From Juglans regia (Eukaryota; Streptophyta; Magnoliopsida; Fagales; Juglandaceae), in NCBI RefSeq assembly GCF_001411555.2, contig NC_049909.1, positions 10,609,485-10,673,484 of the forward strand: a stretch of 64,000 nt of DNA, written 5' to 3'. This document shows, piece after piece, positions 45,076 to 58,800 of the stretch; the stretch's first letter is position 1; each line of letters starts with the position of its first letter. The notes beneath the pieces are model-generated. The model did no database searches. It was not told where the DNA came from and saw only the letters and a list, made by a program, of their open reading frames with translations. Position numbers and translations under genes: made by a program.

Positions 45076-46349
45076 ACTGTTTTTCCCCATGGTGCTATAG
45101 AAATAATGAATCCTCTCAATGGTAACATTTTTAAGGTTAATGGTCAAAAGCTCAAGCCATTTATTTCTAACTTTGCACCTGAGGAATCTACTCTACATTT
45201 GCTTGATCCTAATTAATGGTTTCTTGATTTGTCCATTTCTTTTCATTGTTTTCTTTTGTTCAGTCTTTATTTTTATTTTATTTTTTTGCTGCACTCCTTT
45301 CAAAGCTGTTCAGGTATTTCCTTTTCCTTAACTGCTCTCTTTGTGTAAATTCTTTCATATTCTCTTGCATTATTGAGGACAATGCTACAATCTAGTTGGG
45401 GGATGTGGAAGAGAATTTATTTTTCTGTTTGCTTGCCTTAGGCATATGTTGGTCCACATTGGGGGAGTGCTAGTAATGAGTTCAAAGCAGATTAAAATTC
45501 CTATTTTTAAATTTTACATGCTGGAAAGTGAACTGAAAAATGATTTGTTGATGTCATGGAACATATGGAATGTAGTGCAAATCTGAGCATGGGTCAAAAG
45601 AGGGACTTATCCATTTTATTTAGTTTTTAAACTAAGGGAAAGATGTTAAAAGTTTTGCTAAAACACACAACACATGCCCAAAATGCTTAGAAAGACTACA
45701 TTGGGTCATTATTTGTTGATTTTCGCTTTGATTATTTGGGACTCTAATGAATTATATCCTAATGGCTTAGGAAGAAGTCTAAAGTGTATTAAATGAGAAA
45801 ATGGACATGCCAGGGATCAAATGAAAAAAAATTAAAAACAAAAAACAAAAAACATAATAATAAAAAAAGTGAAATAAGAAGCTTTTCATACATGGTTTAC
45901 ATTTGTGTATTGAAAAAGGTTGTCTATTACCAGGGTCCTTACTAAATAAAAGAGTAGATGTCTTTTAAAGTGTAATAGCGTGAAAGCCACCACTACAACG
46001 GTTTTGAATTAGAGTAAAACCATGTGGTTATCTCAGATTAGCTACTATGATTGAAACTGATAATGCCTCTTGGTAGTCGATTTTGGAATTCTAATCTTAT
46101 TCCCATGCACTTGAAGGAAAGCAAACTTTGTTACATTTAATTCCCTTGGTTGATTAACTAAATGGTGTATAAATCTCTCAGTTGATACTAAAATTCAGAT
46201 TAATCTATTCTCAGTGTTCTTAAACTCAACAAGTTTATTTCATGGCATGTGATTTTCATATCTATTGGAACTGTGCTTGGCAACTTCCCTTTTGTATGAT
46301 TTCATTCACTTTATTTGCTAGAGTCTAGCAAAAAGCTAGTTGGGAGGTG
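45076..46349 (+). other. Element H 3' untranslated region and polypurine tract
   Basis: Non-coding, AT-rich stretch typical of the post-pol region of Athila elements. It ends with TGGGAGGTG (46341-46349), the likely polypurine tract, directly before the 3' LTR. Confidence 0.7.
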
Positions 46350-48052
46350 TGATGAAGTGTTAAAACTGCATCATTAAGTTGCTTAGGTGAATAAATTGTT
46401 TAACCAAAAATGATTTAAGCACCTAATTATGTAGTAGATTATAATACTTGAGTCAATTAACAAATTTTGATATTTTTGAACTTAAAAAGATTTATATTGC
46501 AATTGTTCCACATCAGAATAAATACCCCAACTTTACTCCTCTCGTATCATGCCTATATGTTGCAGAGCATTTATGTTTTTAGAAATAAATACATAGCTGC
46601 TAACATCCCTTTTTGAGCATAGAGAGACATTGCAACACTGGGGCATTCTTGGAAAGTCTTCACTGATTTCAAACCTATGGGGGGACCAACTATTGCATGC
46701 TGAAAAAGGGATAGGCTGGAAGGCTACGACATCAACATTTGAGTTGATGGGCTGCTGGCACGAAGTGCAAGTTACAGACAAACCAGAAAACACACCGATG
46801 GACTGGAAGGAGCTATTGGCTGGACGTGCAGCAAGCTGGAATGGACTGGAGGAATTTTTCGGAGAGAGAGATATAAAGGGAAAGGAAAAATCGTGAAGGG
46901 GCTTTTCGCATTATTTTTTTTGGTTTTACTTGTTCTTGGAGCTGCAGTTTCAGCGGGGTTATTTTCTCTTTGGTTTTTATTTTTTTGGCTTTCAGAATAG
47001 TGCATTTTCATTTCCTTTCGGTGGATTTCCTTTGATTTTATTTCTCTTGCTTTTATGCTTGGCTGGAGGTTTATTATTTTTGGGATTGGCTCCGTTTCAA
47101 CTGCTGGGTATTTTTAGAGACCATTTGTTTTGCACTTGAGGGTTTATCTCATTTAGGATTTTTTTTTTCTTCTCTCAGATTTTAATATGGTTTTGCTTAG
47201 ATTAATTTTTGCTGCTAAAAATACAATGTGTAGCTAATTTCCGAAGCTTGGGTTGTGGAATTAGACTTGACTTGTTTTGGGTTCTAGTTTAATGCTATAT
47301 TTTGTTGATGAATATTGATTTCACTTGTTGCTACTCAGATTTGAATTGGAAATAGAGTGCGGCTCTTGCTCTTGATTTGTTGTTGGCGTATGACACAACA
47401 AATGCTTGAAAATTATCAAGGCTCCCCTTAGTTGATTGTTAAAGTGTGTTTGGTTAGTAAAATTGTGAATCCCTTAGGGAAATATTGTAAAACTTGAGCA
47501 TAACTTTTTATCTTCCTTTTATCAATGCCTTGACTGGATTGTTAATCGAGAAAATATTCTAGAAACCAAAACAAGGAGAGTTCTCATACCCAACTCAAGT
47601 GTTTGTTAAATCATTTCTTTGGAATTGTTATTTTCAGCTTTAAATTAAAATTTATGTTTGTTTCTTGTAGGAATTTGAATTACGACTTTCATCATTTAGA
47701 ATACCAAAATTTTCAGCAACTATTTATTGCATGGTTTAATCCATCATTCTAAAATTTACAAAACTGAGATCCTCAAAGCACAACCATATATTCCATTTTC
47801 ATTAAATCTTTCTTTGTGAATATATTAATTTCCATTTTGTTCATTGTTCATACATACATAAAGAAAAGTACAAAAAAAGAAAGAATTTTATATTTTATTT
47901 TACTTTTTCACACTTCTCATACATCATCATACTTTCCAATTAAATTTCACAAATGCTTTGATAGTCCTTTGTCCCTGTGGAATACTATCCTGGACTTATC
48001 CTTGATACAACTTGACACTTCTACACTTGGAAGCACATTTTAGACCGAGTCA
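46350..48052 (+). repeat. Element H 3' LTR
   Basis: The 1703-bp partner of 37937-39631, followed by the GTGGA target copy. Confidence 0.92.
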
Positions 48053-50482
48053 GTGGACTGCAGCGGCAGAGCCCGAACTGAGGGAAAATGGGAAAGGAGC
48101 TAGAGAGAGAGAGAGATTGAAAGAGAAACAGAGGGAGAGGTGAACGAAAAGGAGTCGTTTTCGCCACAGGCGCCGTCGTGGCGAGGTGGTGACAAGGCAA
48201 GGTGTAGATGTGGAGCAGCAGTTTGTCTACAGAGAGAAAGAAAATGAAAGGAAATGTTTTTTGGATTAGGGGTATGTGGGCTCGGCTTTGTGGCTCGAAC
48301 TTGGGCTTGGGTTAAAACATCCTTGGGCCTGGATTTTTCAATGAGCGGAGTTTTTACAGAAGTTATAAATTTTTACATTTGAAGGTAGAATAAAAAATAA
48401 AAATATTTAATACACAAATTGATGTCAATATTCTTTCAATGAGAACTGCTAGGTGCAGTCCGTGAAGCCAGTCTCCGCATACGCTACTGTTTGTCATTTG
48501 TCCATATCAGCTAGGTCGAATAACCAAAATAACCTCCTTCCAATATGACCAAAATCAATTGCAGCCTTCTACGAACAGAATTCGGAATTCGGAAGAGAAA
48601 TTATTTTGCCGCTACCCAGGCCCTTGGGACCCAGATTTTTCTGTCAAATTCAAGTTCTGGCATCATGCTTAGCTCCTCCACCACCATCAACCGATAACGT
48701 CGACCCAAACCAAACAAGGAAAATCGAGACCTCTACCTACCTGCCACCCCCCGATAAGAGACCTCTGCCTACCACTCAACATCATCTCCGCCACCACGAC
48801 GCTGCCACGAGCCAGGTAGTTGCTCTGCTCTCACTCTCTTTTCCTTGTTTTATAGATCCAGACAGACCAAGAAAAATATTCTTAGATTTAAATGTTAACC
48901 AAGAAAAATAGTACTTTTATTTCTTGAGTTTGATATGAATCGTAAATGAAGGAAACGATGGAGGAATAAACAAAAAAAAAAAAGAATAGAATCAAAAGTT
49001 TTAAAATACCAAATTTCATTAAAAATGAGGGGTGGGTACCGCTAACTTGACATATACATACGTATGAGAACTTCCATTTCTATTCCAACATCAAATGACT
49101 TAATATTGACAACACAAGTAGAAGATTCTTTGATGCAAAACACACACTAGAAAGGCTGCCAATAAGTTGTTGAACTCCCCCTGAAGGAACATTAGTTAAT
49201 TGAGTTTCTTGATGTTAGTGTACCAGGAATGTGGAACATTTAAAACCCCCATGAATATTGTCTTGCCCTTGAAGTTTTCTTGCAGAAAGAATGCAAAGGA
49301 AATTTTTCACCAAAAATAAAAAGATGTGTTATATGAAACCCAATCATATGATTAGACTATGAGGTCTTACTTCCTGGCACACAACCAAGTGTCCTTACAC
49401 AGGTATGCAGTAGTTCGTATATATGAATTTCTTTAATTAAGTATGACAATTTTTATTTATCATTTCTAAGTCTATTTTTTTTTTACCCAATTACAGGTGA
49501 ATCTCAACATTATACCTCTCCTGACAATTGATGATTTAGTTTCATTCGATGTACTGGAAGTTGGCAGTATGTTCATGCTTAGCTTTGGAGCCTAGTTGTT
49601 TGTGGTCGTTGTTGGCATTATTGAAGTTGGTTGCTCATGGCCTTTGTTTAGTGGAGTCTAGTTGTTTGTGGTCGCTATTTGTGACCGTTGTTTATATATG
49701 GCATTTTTGTGGTCACTATTTGTGGTCGTTGTTTATATTTGGCACTCGATTTATTTTCAGACAAATGGATCAATTGTATGACTATACAAGCAATGTACTT
49801 GTTTTGTGCTTTATAATGAAGAATGCAATTTAAAAAAAAAAAAAAAACAACCCGGGCTTGCGTATTGCATTTTGAGAGTTAGTTAGGTTATTAGGTCGCT
49901 AGAAGTGTTGGATATATACTGAGTTTTACACTTTATTAATGTAATAGTATGTAAAGAAGATAAGCTACCATATATTCCAACTTACTAATACAACAAAAAA
50001 TCTGTTGGAAAATACATTATATTTAAGGGATCATAAATCTAGTACAGTTGGAAACATAAATTGCATATTACAACTTCGACAAGACTGCATATTAATGCAG
50101 AATGTTTACAAGTCACCAGTCTGGCTACACTGAAACACTAACAAACTTAACAACATATAAAAAGTTCCTAACACAAACTTAATCTTCCATTGATCTTGAT
50201 CGTACCAAACAAAACTCTCTTTTGGATGTCCTCCTCTCTTTTATGGATCTCTTCCTATGCATGCTAGAGTTCTTTCTCTCTCCTTTGGACTTCAACAAAC
50301 ACACTTGAAACAAGTAATAGTAAAAGATCAGTACACGCTCAAAATCAAAACTGTTTTAAAATAACTGAACCAAAAGATATATCCTTAAAATAGCAAAATA
50401 TCAGTAAAAATTATTTTTGTACTCATCTGCAGGGCAAAGCAAACCAATATGTAGCCAAACAACTAAAGCCTGAGAGGGTTCT
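48053..50482. other. Non-coding region between element H and solo LTR I
   Basis: The first 250 bp continue the GA-rich host stretch split by H. At 49640-49745 there is an imperfect duplication of about 45 bp (TTTGTGGTCGCTATTTGTG and TTTGTGGTCGTTGTTTATAT). A run of 16 A at about 49831-49846 follows CTTTATAATGAAGAATGCAA, which looks like the tail of a retroposed transcript. No product recognised. Confidence 0.5.
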
Positions 50483-53247
50483 TGTAACACCCGGACCCAA
50501 TATTGGTATAGTTGGACTTTAGATTTTTACTTATTTTTTTATTTATTTTTTTATAATTTGATTGTTTATTTAAGTTCTTAATTTACGATTTTGAGTAGCG
50601 ATTTTGTTTTCTTTTAATTTGGAGTTCTTGGCCGTTTTATTTTTATTTTTCCCGCAGGTTTCATTTTTTTTTAATTCTTTCTCTTTCAGTCTATTTTAAT
50701 TTTTCGCACGGCTTATTTTTTTTGTCGCACAGCATGCATACACGCACGTTTTCGTTCATGGCATGCTTGCACACACACGTCCCTCATGCGCGTTCTGTAT
50801 CCATTTGGTTTTCGTCTAGGGTTTTCTTTTCATGTTCAATCGTCTATTTATATGCTTACGAAGAAAGCTCGCGCCGCTGCCTTCCCACGTGAAACCGTAA
50901 GCCAGACCACCGTGAACCACTCCCTCGGCCAAGCCTTTCCACGCTGCAACCGCACGACTGGCCCCTCACACGACGGAAAACACTAGCCTGAGGTAGGACC
51001 AACCACAGCAAGTCTCCACCGGCAGCATCACGTCGTGCATCTGAACCCCGAAAGAAGCCAGGACTGCTCTGTTTTTGGCATCAAGAAACAGAGTACTTCC
51101 TTGCCAGACCCTCCTTCCCAGGCACGCGTTCAGCCACTGTCCTCGACGGAAACAGCCATAACCTGGTCTTGCTAGCTACGCCCTGCACCACCTTACTACG
51201 CTGCCGCCGACTCAAACCACCACCCTCTCTCTCGGTAACACCTCCATGCACACGCCGTGTACCATCTCTATTGCATGAATTTTGTCCCTCTCTCACCGTG
51301 TTTCTCTCTCTCTCTCAGTGCCTCACCACCGTGACCTTCTTCGCCGCGTCGCGCGCAGCTCCTCCCTTGGCGGTGAGTGCCTCGCGCCCCTGTCCTTACG
51401 GTGTTTGCACCGAGTCTACGTGATTTCACAGTTGCAGTTTCCGTAACTTACATTTTTGCATGGTATTTAAAATTGAATTACGGTTTTACCCTTAGTTTTA
51501 GAATGTGTTCAAGTTGTTATGTTTGGTCTGTTTTTATGTGGTTTATACGGGTGGTACAAGAAAAGTTTGCATACAATAAATAGGATTTTCAAATTGTACT
51601 TTGGTAGTAAATTATTTTAGTAATTGTGAAATTTTATTTTAAACTTTTAAATTACGATTAAAGCTTTTTGTTTATTATTAATTAACGAAATTGTCACTTG
51701 TACTTACCTTAAATCGTTTAAGTATTTTAGCATGTTATTAAGTAAATGTTTATTTTAAGAGTAAACAATATTGGTGTTTTTTTTTTTAGATAATGGTGGT
51801 ATTATAGGAATTTTTAGGATTCTAGGTTTTGAGGATTTAAATAGGTTCTTAGGTTCAAATACGAAATACGTGATTGATTGAGAATTTACGGGAATTGCTT
51901 GATTATTTTATAGGTGACGATTAATTATTGTCCGACGTTTTGAGGAATTTTTGAAAAAGCTAAGAAGTTCAGGTAAGCGGGGTTCCTATGCTAGACTTTG
52001 CATTAAATAAAATGAACTGAGGTCCTTTTTGGAAAATGTGCATGTTCTGCTATGAAAAGAAATTTGAAAACAACCTCAGATATTTGTTCTGCATTACTCA
52101 TGAGATTCTGTTTAAGAATAACGTATTTTCTGTCATGACTGGTGTAAACATGAGCTTATTTTTGATATTTTATTTCTGAACTTTGAAAATGAGAGCGAAT
52201 ATGAAATTTGTGCATAAATTATGTGGTGATATGATTTTGTTCTGTTCCGAAAAATTTTGTTCAGTACACTGTTTGGAAAAGACGTGATTTCTGAAAACCT
52301 TTGGCATGACTCTCTGATTCTGAATTTGATTCTGTTTCTGTTCTGTTCAGTTACGGCCCTGCCACGGGTGATAATAGTGGCATACGGCCCAACCACGGGT
52401 AATAATAGTGGATACGGCCCAACCACGGGTTATAATAGTGGATACGGCCCAACCACGGGTAATAATAGTGGATACGGCCCTGCCACGGGTTATAGTAGTG
52501 GTCTCTGTTTTGAGTGCACACCTTGGTGACAGAGTGTTTTATGTTCTGCTTGGCTATCCGCAGATGCACAACCCTACCACGGGGGTTATACATGGCCTCT
52601 GTTCTGATATGATGTTTTGATGATGACGATGATCATTTATGCTATGCCAAAGAATATTTTGAATGAAATTATTTCTAAATCTTCGCTCTGATATTTTGAT
52701 AACATGTTCTGCTTCCGCACTCTGAAAATGAAAATATTTTGTTCTGCATTCTGATTTCTGTAAATGCTCATGTTTATACACTGGTATATGTTCTCTGCTT
52801 ACTGAGTTGTTGATAACTCACCCCCCTTATCTCCATAATATTTCAGATGACATTGATGGTTCGGCTGAGGATCAGTATTAAAGTCTATGGAGAAGATTAG
52901 CATTGATTTATTGTTGGGTATCTCATGATATTAGTGTTGGTGTTAGAGGTTATTTATCTTTCTTAAGTTTACTTCAATGGATTTAGACGGTTTATGGAGA
53001 CTATGTTAATGTTTTATTATTCCTAGTTGTTATTTGAGACATGAAGAAGAGTTGATTTTATTTGGGTTGTTGGATTGAATATTGGATAAATGAGTTTATT
53101 TGATTTATTTAATTGAAGTATTTACGTTCGATTTGAGGTTTGGTAAAATGGATATATTCTTGAATTTGGAAGTACTCTAGCCTTGTTAGAGTTGTTTATC
53201 AGGTGTTATGAGTTAACTCTCCGGACCCTTGGGGTCGGGGCGTTATA
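50483..53247 (+). mobile_element. Solo LTR I, apparently a mosaic of G-type and A-type LTRs
   Basis: The 2765-bp unit starts TGTAACACCCGGACCC and ends GGGGCGTTATA (one change from GTTACA). It has a perfect target duplication GTTCT (50478-50482 and 53248-53252). The first 2.3 kb follow LTR G, including five 30-bp repeat units and the cassette (51914-51972). The last 400 bp follow LTR A-plus instead, from about GGTTCGGCTGAGGATCAGTA at 52858 on. Confidence 0.88.
52352..52502 (+). repeat. LTR I minisatellite, 5 x 30 bp
   Basis: Same unit as at 31494-31673, starting at 52352, 52383, 52413, 52443 and 52473; one unit fewer than LTR G. Confidence 0.85.
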
Positions 53248-54914
53248 GTTCTTGTTCTGTACCACATAGGGAGCATTTGACTTGTAAGTCAGAACAAAAC
53301 TTTGAACTGTAAGAAGACCCAATCCTAGTTCCCACAATAAAGCCCGAGAGGAGACCCCTGTGTAGCATAGTAGACCTCAAGTGCTACTAAAAATGCCCAT
53401 GGGGGTACTGTTTACAAAGACTGAAAAATGAATGGTAGATATGCATTGGCAAGACACAAATTGGCAATAACAACCGAGTCAAGACATTGTCTTCCATTGA
53501 TAAAGTGGCATTTTGGGAATTGGATATAATCTTTGATACCAAAGAAGCCATGGGGGGTCAAGTAATGGTTTCATTCCAGTATGGACGGACATATAGAGTT
53601 GTATCTAGTTAATGGAAACTAAAAGAATTCAAGATAAGTTTTAGAAAATAATTTTTTTATAATTTTTTTCTCCCATATGGTCGTAGAAACATTTTTTATT
53701 GGGTTATCAAAATAAGGTCAACACTGCAACTTAGTTTGGCCAAAAGCTATGATCATAGTTTTTGTAACTATCATAAATGCAGGTCAAGCATCAGACTGGT
53801 GATGATGATCCATCTTTTAAATAATGCAGGTCAAGCATATGGTCAAATGCAAAGTGATGCTTTACTTCTATGAGTACACACACGCACACATACATATTGT
53901 ATTTGTTTGTCTATGCAATATGACTCAAATTACTATCTACCTTAAACTTAAAAACGCTTTAAAAATATCATTTTCCAAAATCGAAGAACAGCTCAAAAGT
54001 TTGGAAATAATGCACTAAGGGTAATCAGAGATGAATTTTGGAACCAAATCCAACATCAACATGGATGTGGTGAAAGGGGCAAGAAAGCCAAAAATAGCTT
54101 TTAAGGAATCCAGTTCAGTTACCCGACTTGAAAACCTCTCGCACATAATCAAACCCAAATTAGTGTGAATGCTGGTACTAGGATCACTTGGTAATGGGGC
54201 TTAGATGTTTTACCAAAAATATAGACGTTAGTGGTGCGCCAGAACATTCAAAAGCATTTCACTAAACCCTAACCCCCCATACTCAGAAGCACAAAGCAGA
54301 GAATAATAATACATCTTCACCAGGTTAATTATAAAAAAAGCATGATTTCTAATGTATTGATCTACAAAAATGGTTCCTGAACATCTCCAACATCAAGGCT
54401 TTAAAAAAAAATTACCTCAAATTTCAGTCACGGCATTATCTAAGCAAGAGCACAAACCCGTCATTTAGGGCTCAGACGGAAGGGGAGGAAGGGGACTATT
54501 GCATGAAGGGTATGGACTTAGGGCTCAGTAGGACCGTCTGAAGATCAGAAGGAAGGGAGGGAGAAAAATCGAGTTCAGGAGGAAGGTGTACAAGATAAGG
54601 GACTCGAGAAGAATGGAGCGAGGAAGGGGGAAAGGGGAAGGAGAAGGAGAAGGAGGGGCTCGTGATTTGCAGCCCTCAGTGAGACGACGTCGTACAAATT
54701 TCCCTTAGTAAAACGATTCGTTTATGCCACATAGGGCGTGTGGTCCTCTATTTGGGACTGCATTTCTTTCAATATAAATGTCATCAATTATCATATTCAT
54801 GATTCTCAATAAATATATATATGATACATATGGAGAATAAAATATATTTGGGATTAAGAATTTCACATCTAATATTCTTTTATTCCAAAAATGTCTTCAT
54901 TCTTTTTCAATAAG
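53248..54914. other. Non-coding region, right flank of LTR I
   Basis: Unique-looking DNA. A GA-rich stretch at 54480-54680 could be a leader of a minus-strand transcript (it reads CT-rich there), but no frame with a product was found. Confidence 0.45.
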
Positions 54915-55869
54915 TTAAGAGTAGAGGTCAATTTGGTCTGGTCCGATCGGTCCAAATGATGTTTTTTGGATCGGACCAAATCCCTTCAGTTTAAGGTTTT
55001 TTCACCCTGGATCGGACCAAACCCCTAAAGGAACTAGACCGGACCGGTCCCTATTGATCAGGTCTGGTCTATTCATTTTTTTTTATTTTGCACAAAAATT
55101 AATAAAAAAAACTATTTAAATTAAGAGAAATTCTATTTATAGTTCTCACTTGAGAATTGTATGTGCAAGTCATTTATTAAATGAGAAAAAACATCATTTT
55201 AGGAGGGATATTTTTATAATTTTAAAAAATTTAAAGATAAAATTAAGTAGGCTTGCATTGCAGTCCTCAAATGGGAACTATACGTAGCATTGCTCTTAAA
55301 TTAGTAAAATTAAAATGAAGTAAACTATTTATTGTGGATTATGTAATTAACTATTTCACTCATTAAAAAATAATTAATTATATTTATGATGCTAATTGCT
55401 AATTTGTTACTAACATATAGTATGTAAATGTATTATGATAGTTAATGCAAAATGGGCTATATTAAAATTTTTACATTTTGTATATTATTATTAAATAATT
55501 GTCAATTTGTCATTAAACTTTATCACGTTATTTATGATATATTATTAATTAACAACATATATTATTTAATATTTTATATGGTCAATGATAATAAATTAGA
55601 TGAAAATTATATTAAATTATATAATTACTAAATAAAAATAATATATTAAATTATTAAAAATATTTTTATAAAATATATATATAGTTCAGTTCGGTCTAAT
55701 CTGATCCAGTCCAAAATTTAAAGACCCGAGATTGGACCGAATTTATTTGGTCCATAATATATGGGACCGAGACTGACCAGGGAGGATTTGGTTAGATCCG
55801 AAATTTTAGGTCCGAAATTTTAGGTCTAGTCGATTTTTCCAATCCAGACTAAATTTTGTACACCCTTAA
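54915..55869. mobile_element. Non-autonomous DNA element with GGTCCGGT-rich ends
   Basis: Imperfect inverted ends: TTAAGAGTAGAGGTCAATTT on the left and, reverse-complemented, TTAAGGGTGTACAAAATTTA on the right, both continuing GTCTGG. Subterminal GGTCC/GGACC words recur (GGTCCGATCGGTCC, GGACCGGACCGGTCC). The interior is AT-rich with no coding. The superfamily is not determined. Confidence 0.6.
55121..55299. mobile_element. MITE nested in the DNA element
   Basis: Inverted ends GAGAAATTCTATTTATAGTT and, reverse-complemented, GAGCAATGCTACGTATAGTT, each continuing C(T/C)CA. The flanks repeat TTAAATTA, an 8-bp target duplication as in hAT-type elements. Confidence 0.6.
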
Positions 55870-58800
55870 TTAAGAGTATGAAATTGGTTTTTGGAGAAAA
55901 TTATTTTATATTTTATCATTTAAAAAATACAAAATTTTAGAAAGCTGGAAACAAATAGATAGCAAAATATGCTTAACTTTGTATCATTATTTTATGCTAT
56001 TTAGTTGCAAAACTACAAAAGTTCAAATAAATTAAACTAACACATTTGCCTAAATTAAATGGTAACAAACAAAACGTGGCAACAGTTTGTGTCTATTAAG
56101 TCCAAATATTATAAAGGTGGTCATTTTTTTCGCCTTTACAAGTTTCAAAATCATCTAAGATTATTTATTAATAACATGTCATATACGGACATTAGGGATG
56201 GGATATCCAAGCCAATAGTAATAATGTGGAAGAAAATTTGAAATATTTATTGATGAATTAAAAGTTTTGGGGTGGTATTTCGATACACACCTAACCAACA
56301 AACTTATGATATATACACACTAGTAATATAGCAACGTCCAAGGGACGTTTGCCTTGTTTAGATTTTTTACAAAAATTATATGATCTTTTACAAAAGAAAA
56401 ATTATTAATAAATTATCTAATAAATTTTAGCAGTGGTTTAATGTGCAAAGCACGTTTGTCACATTTGTCTAATTGAAAAAAAAAAAACAAAATTGTTGAA
56501 AATAATGTTTCCAAACAACAAATAAAGTGTGACTCCTTACATACAACACATAATCTTGAATAATTGAATTAGTTGTTAGTTCATAATTATCACGATTGAA
56601 AGAGTACATAAGATTCATTTGTAAATAGTCTCATGCATAGGAGCATAAAACCTAATATTAGCAAGCATCTATGAATTTTCATCTTTCTCTACTTTAATAA
56701 TAAAAGTTTGTTCCAATCGCAGTATCTCCAAACATTTCCCTTGGGTTGATCATCTGTATGTAAAAGATTAATCGCGATCACGTGTTAAAGCTCTGCATGG
56801 AGGTTTCAGCTCTACAAATTAACTATATTTGGCGGTAGAGATTAATGCATGCATGTCATGTTACCTCCAACCATGCAGAAGATGTAGTGAGCTCGTATAA
56901 AGCAAACCCATCCTCCATGTTCCTGATCTCACATTCTTTCATCATTAATGTATGCCTCTTATATTTTAGAAGCCCCAAAAATATTATAATTGTGGAAAAT
57001 CATTTTATCTAAATGATTTTAATTAATTAAGAATATTTTGAGATTTAAATTATGTTAAAAACTCTAATTATTTATATGGTTTTACATTCTTAAAAATATT
57101 TAGCAAAACTTCATCATTTCTTTAATGATGAAATATTAGTATTTTATAAATTAAATTTGATAATTTATGTATGATATGGTATTTATATTTTAATTATCTA
57201 TTTTAAGTTAGTTTAAATCAGTATTTAAACCTCCATTGTTGGATCAAATATAGAGACTTAAGATGAAGGGTTGTGATTTAAATCCCCAAAACCTAGTTTT
57301 TTCCCCACTTTCCCTTTCTCCCTCTCTCTCCTTCCCCTTCAGCTGCCACGTCTTCCCTCTCTCTCACCCAATCTCCTCCCTCAAGCAACTGTGGCGTCAC
57401 CGACCACCTCATCGGCTTCCCCTCATGCCGACGACCAAACCCCACCATCGAAGCCCCTTAGCAGCTCCTCCCTCAGCCGCACGCGAGTAACCCAAAATGG
57501 GTCTCAATGCATGAGTTCTCCACCCTTGCACCACCACGGCTCAGCCCCAGCTCCACCAAGCACCACCACTGAGTTCCCCTCACCCTGTGGACTACTTCCA
57601 TGGAACCGACCACCCGTAGCTCCTCCCTAGCCCCACGCACACAACCCCTCTACACGCACGGGTTTCTCCACCTAGCACAGCCGTTAGCAAACCCCACACC
57701 ATTGCACCACCACCAGTAGCCTCCTCCCTCGCCGACGACCCCTCCCCTTCCTCCTTTCCTCCAGCCAAAGCCTCAACTCCTCTCATGCCCTCTCTCTTCA
57801 CAGGATCTCAGATCCACTACCGTAGGACTACCACGACGCTGCCGTATGTCCCCTCTAACAGCCACCACAAGGCCACCCACGACAAAACTCCCTGATTTGC
57901 CACCCTCTCTCACGAAGTGTTTCTCTATCTCACGGGTTCTTGCCTTCGCAAGGCCTCAATTTGCCGCCTACAGCCCACGACGCCACCACTAGCCCTCCAC
58001 GGAACCTCCCCTGCTCCTCCATGCCCAATCTAGCCTTTACTTCTCCCTTGCTTTGATTTTGTGATTTTGTGAATTTGTACAATTAGGATGATTTAAGGTG
58101 ATTTTGTGATCATCCTACAATGATTTTGAGATGATTTACAATGAGGTTGGTCTGTGATTGTTGTGAGGTTCTACAAAGGGATGAAGTGTCAAACATTGAC
58201 ATTGTTCATTCCTGTTCATCAACGGATGGCCTCTTTTAAGAATAATGAGATATATTTATATAATCATCAATGAACAAGTAGCAAAGATTGGATATGATTA
58301 GTTTTAACTTCTTCTAATCCATTTAAATATCAATATAAGAAGCGCATGCTTTTTATAGAGAGAAACATGATAATTTTTTAATTTAGACATTTAAATAGAA
58401 TCCTCTCCATTTCACTTGAAAATAGATAGTAGTTGTGATACCCCTTTTGATAAGAATAAAAGTAGTTGGTGTATAAAATCTCACACTACTTGGAAAGCAG
58501 AAGTTTTTGCTCTTTATAAGGTTCCAATGAAACTCCAATTGTATCATTAACTAATCCTTTTAGAGTATAGGTAATGCAGTTTGGACATTCCATTAGAGTG
58601 TTATAGTAATAAAGGCTTATACAAGATGATGTGCAAGCATAATATAGCTAGCATTAGTCTTACACTAAACAGAAAATGTTCTATCAATTATAAAACAAAA
58701 GATTTGGATCCAAATGTATCCAATCTTAAGGGGAGAAACCACAATACTCCAAACAACTCATTGTTTTGAGGAGGGCTCGCAAGGCTTTTTGGTTATCCAT

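Larger units (their letters stand above)
37937..48052 (+). mobile_element. Element H: full-length Athila-type Ty3/gypsy element, decayed
   Basis: The 10116-bp element has LTRs 37937-39631 and 46350-48052, flanked by a perfect target duplication GTGGA (37932-37936 and 48053-48057). The Gag (TLREYLQPVRTSTPSC, ENPYLHIKEFEEVC), RT (VFIDDFSVFG) and integrase types are those of the Athila clade, and no chromodomain is present. The coding region is interrupted many times, and the LTR pair shows clear divergence (roughly one base in ten in the first 140 bp), so it is older than elements B and E. No env-like frame was recognised between integrase and the 3' LTR. Confidence 0.92.

Noticed and set aside
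45076..46349. Possible env-like gene of element H
   Set aside because: No frame above background length, no signal peptide or membrane segment in a consistent frame.
48606..48911. 101-residue P-rich frame with a possible splice site at CAGGTAG
   Set aside because: It begins with TTG, has no upstream gene structure, and no product or homologous domain was recognised.
57263..57801. Frames in the CCA/CT-rich island
   Set aside because: Open on both strands because of composition; resembles LTR leader tracts; no start or splice context to support a gene.
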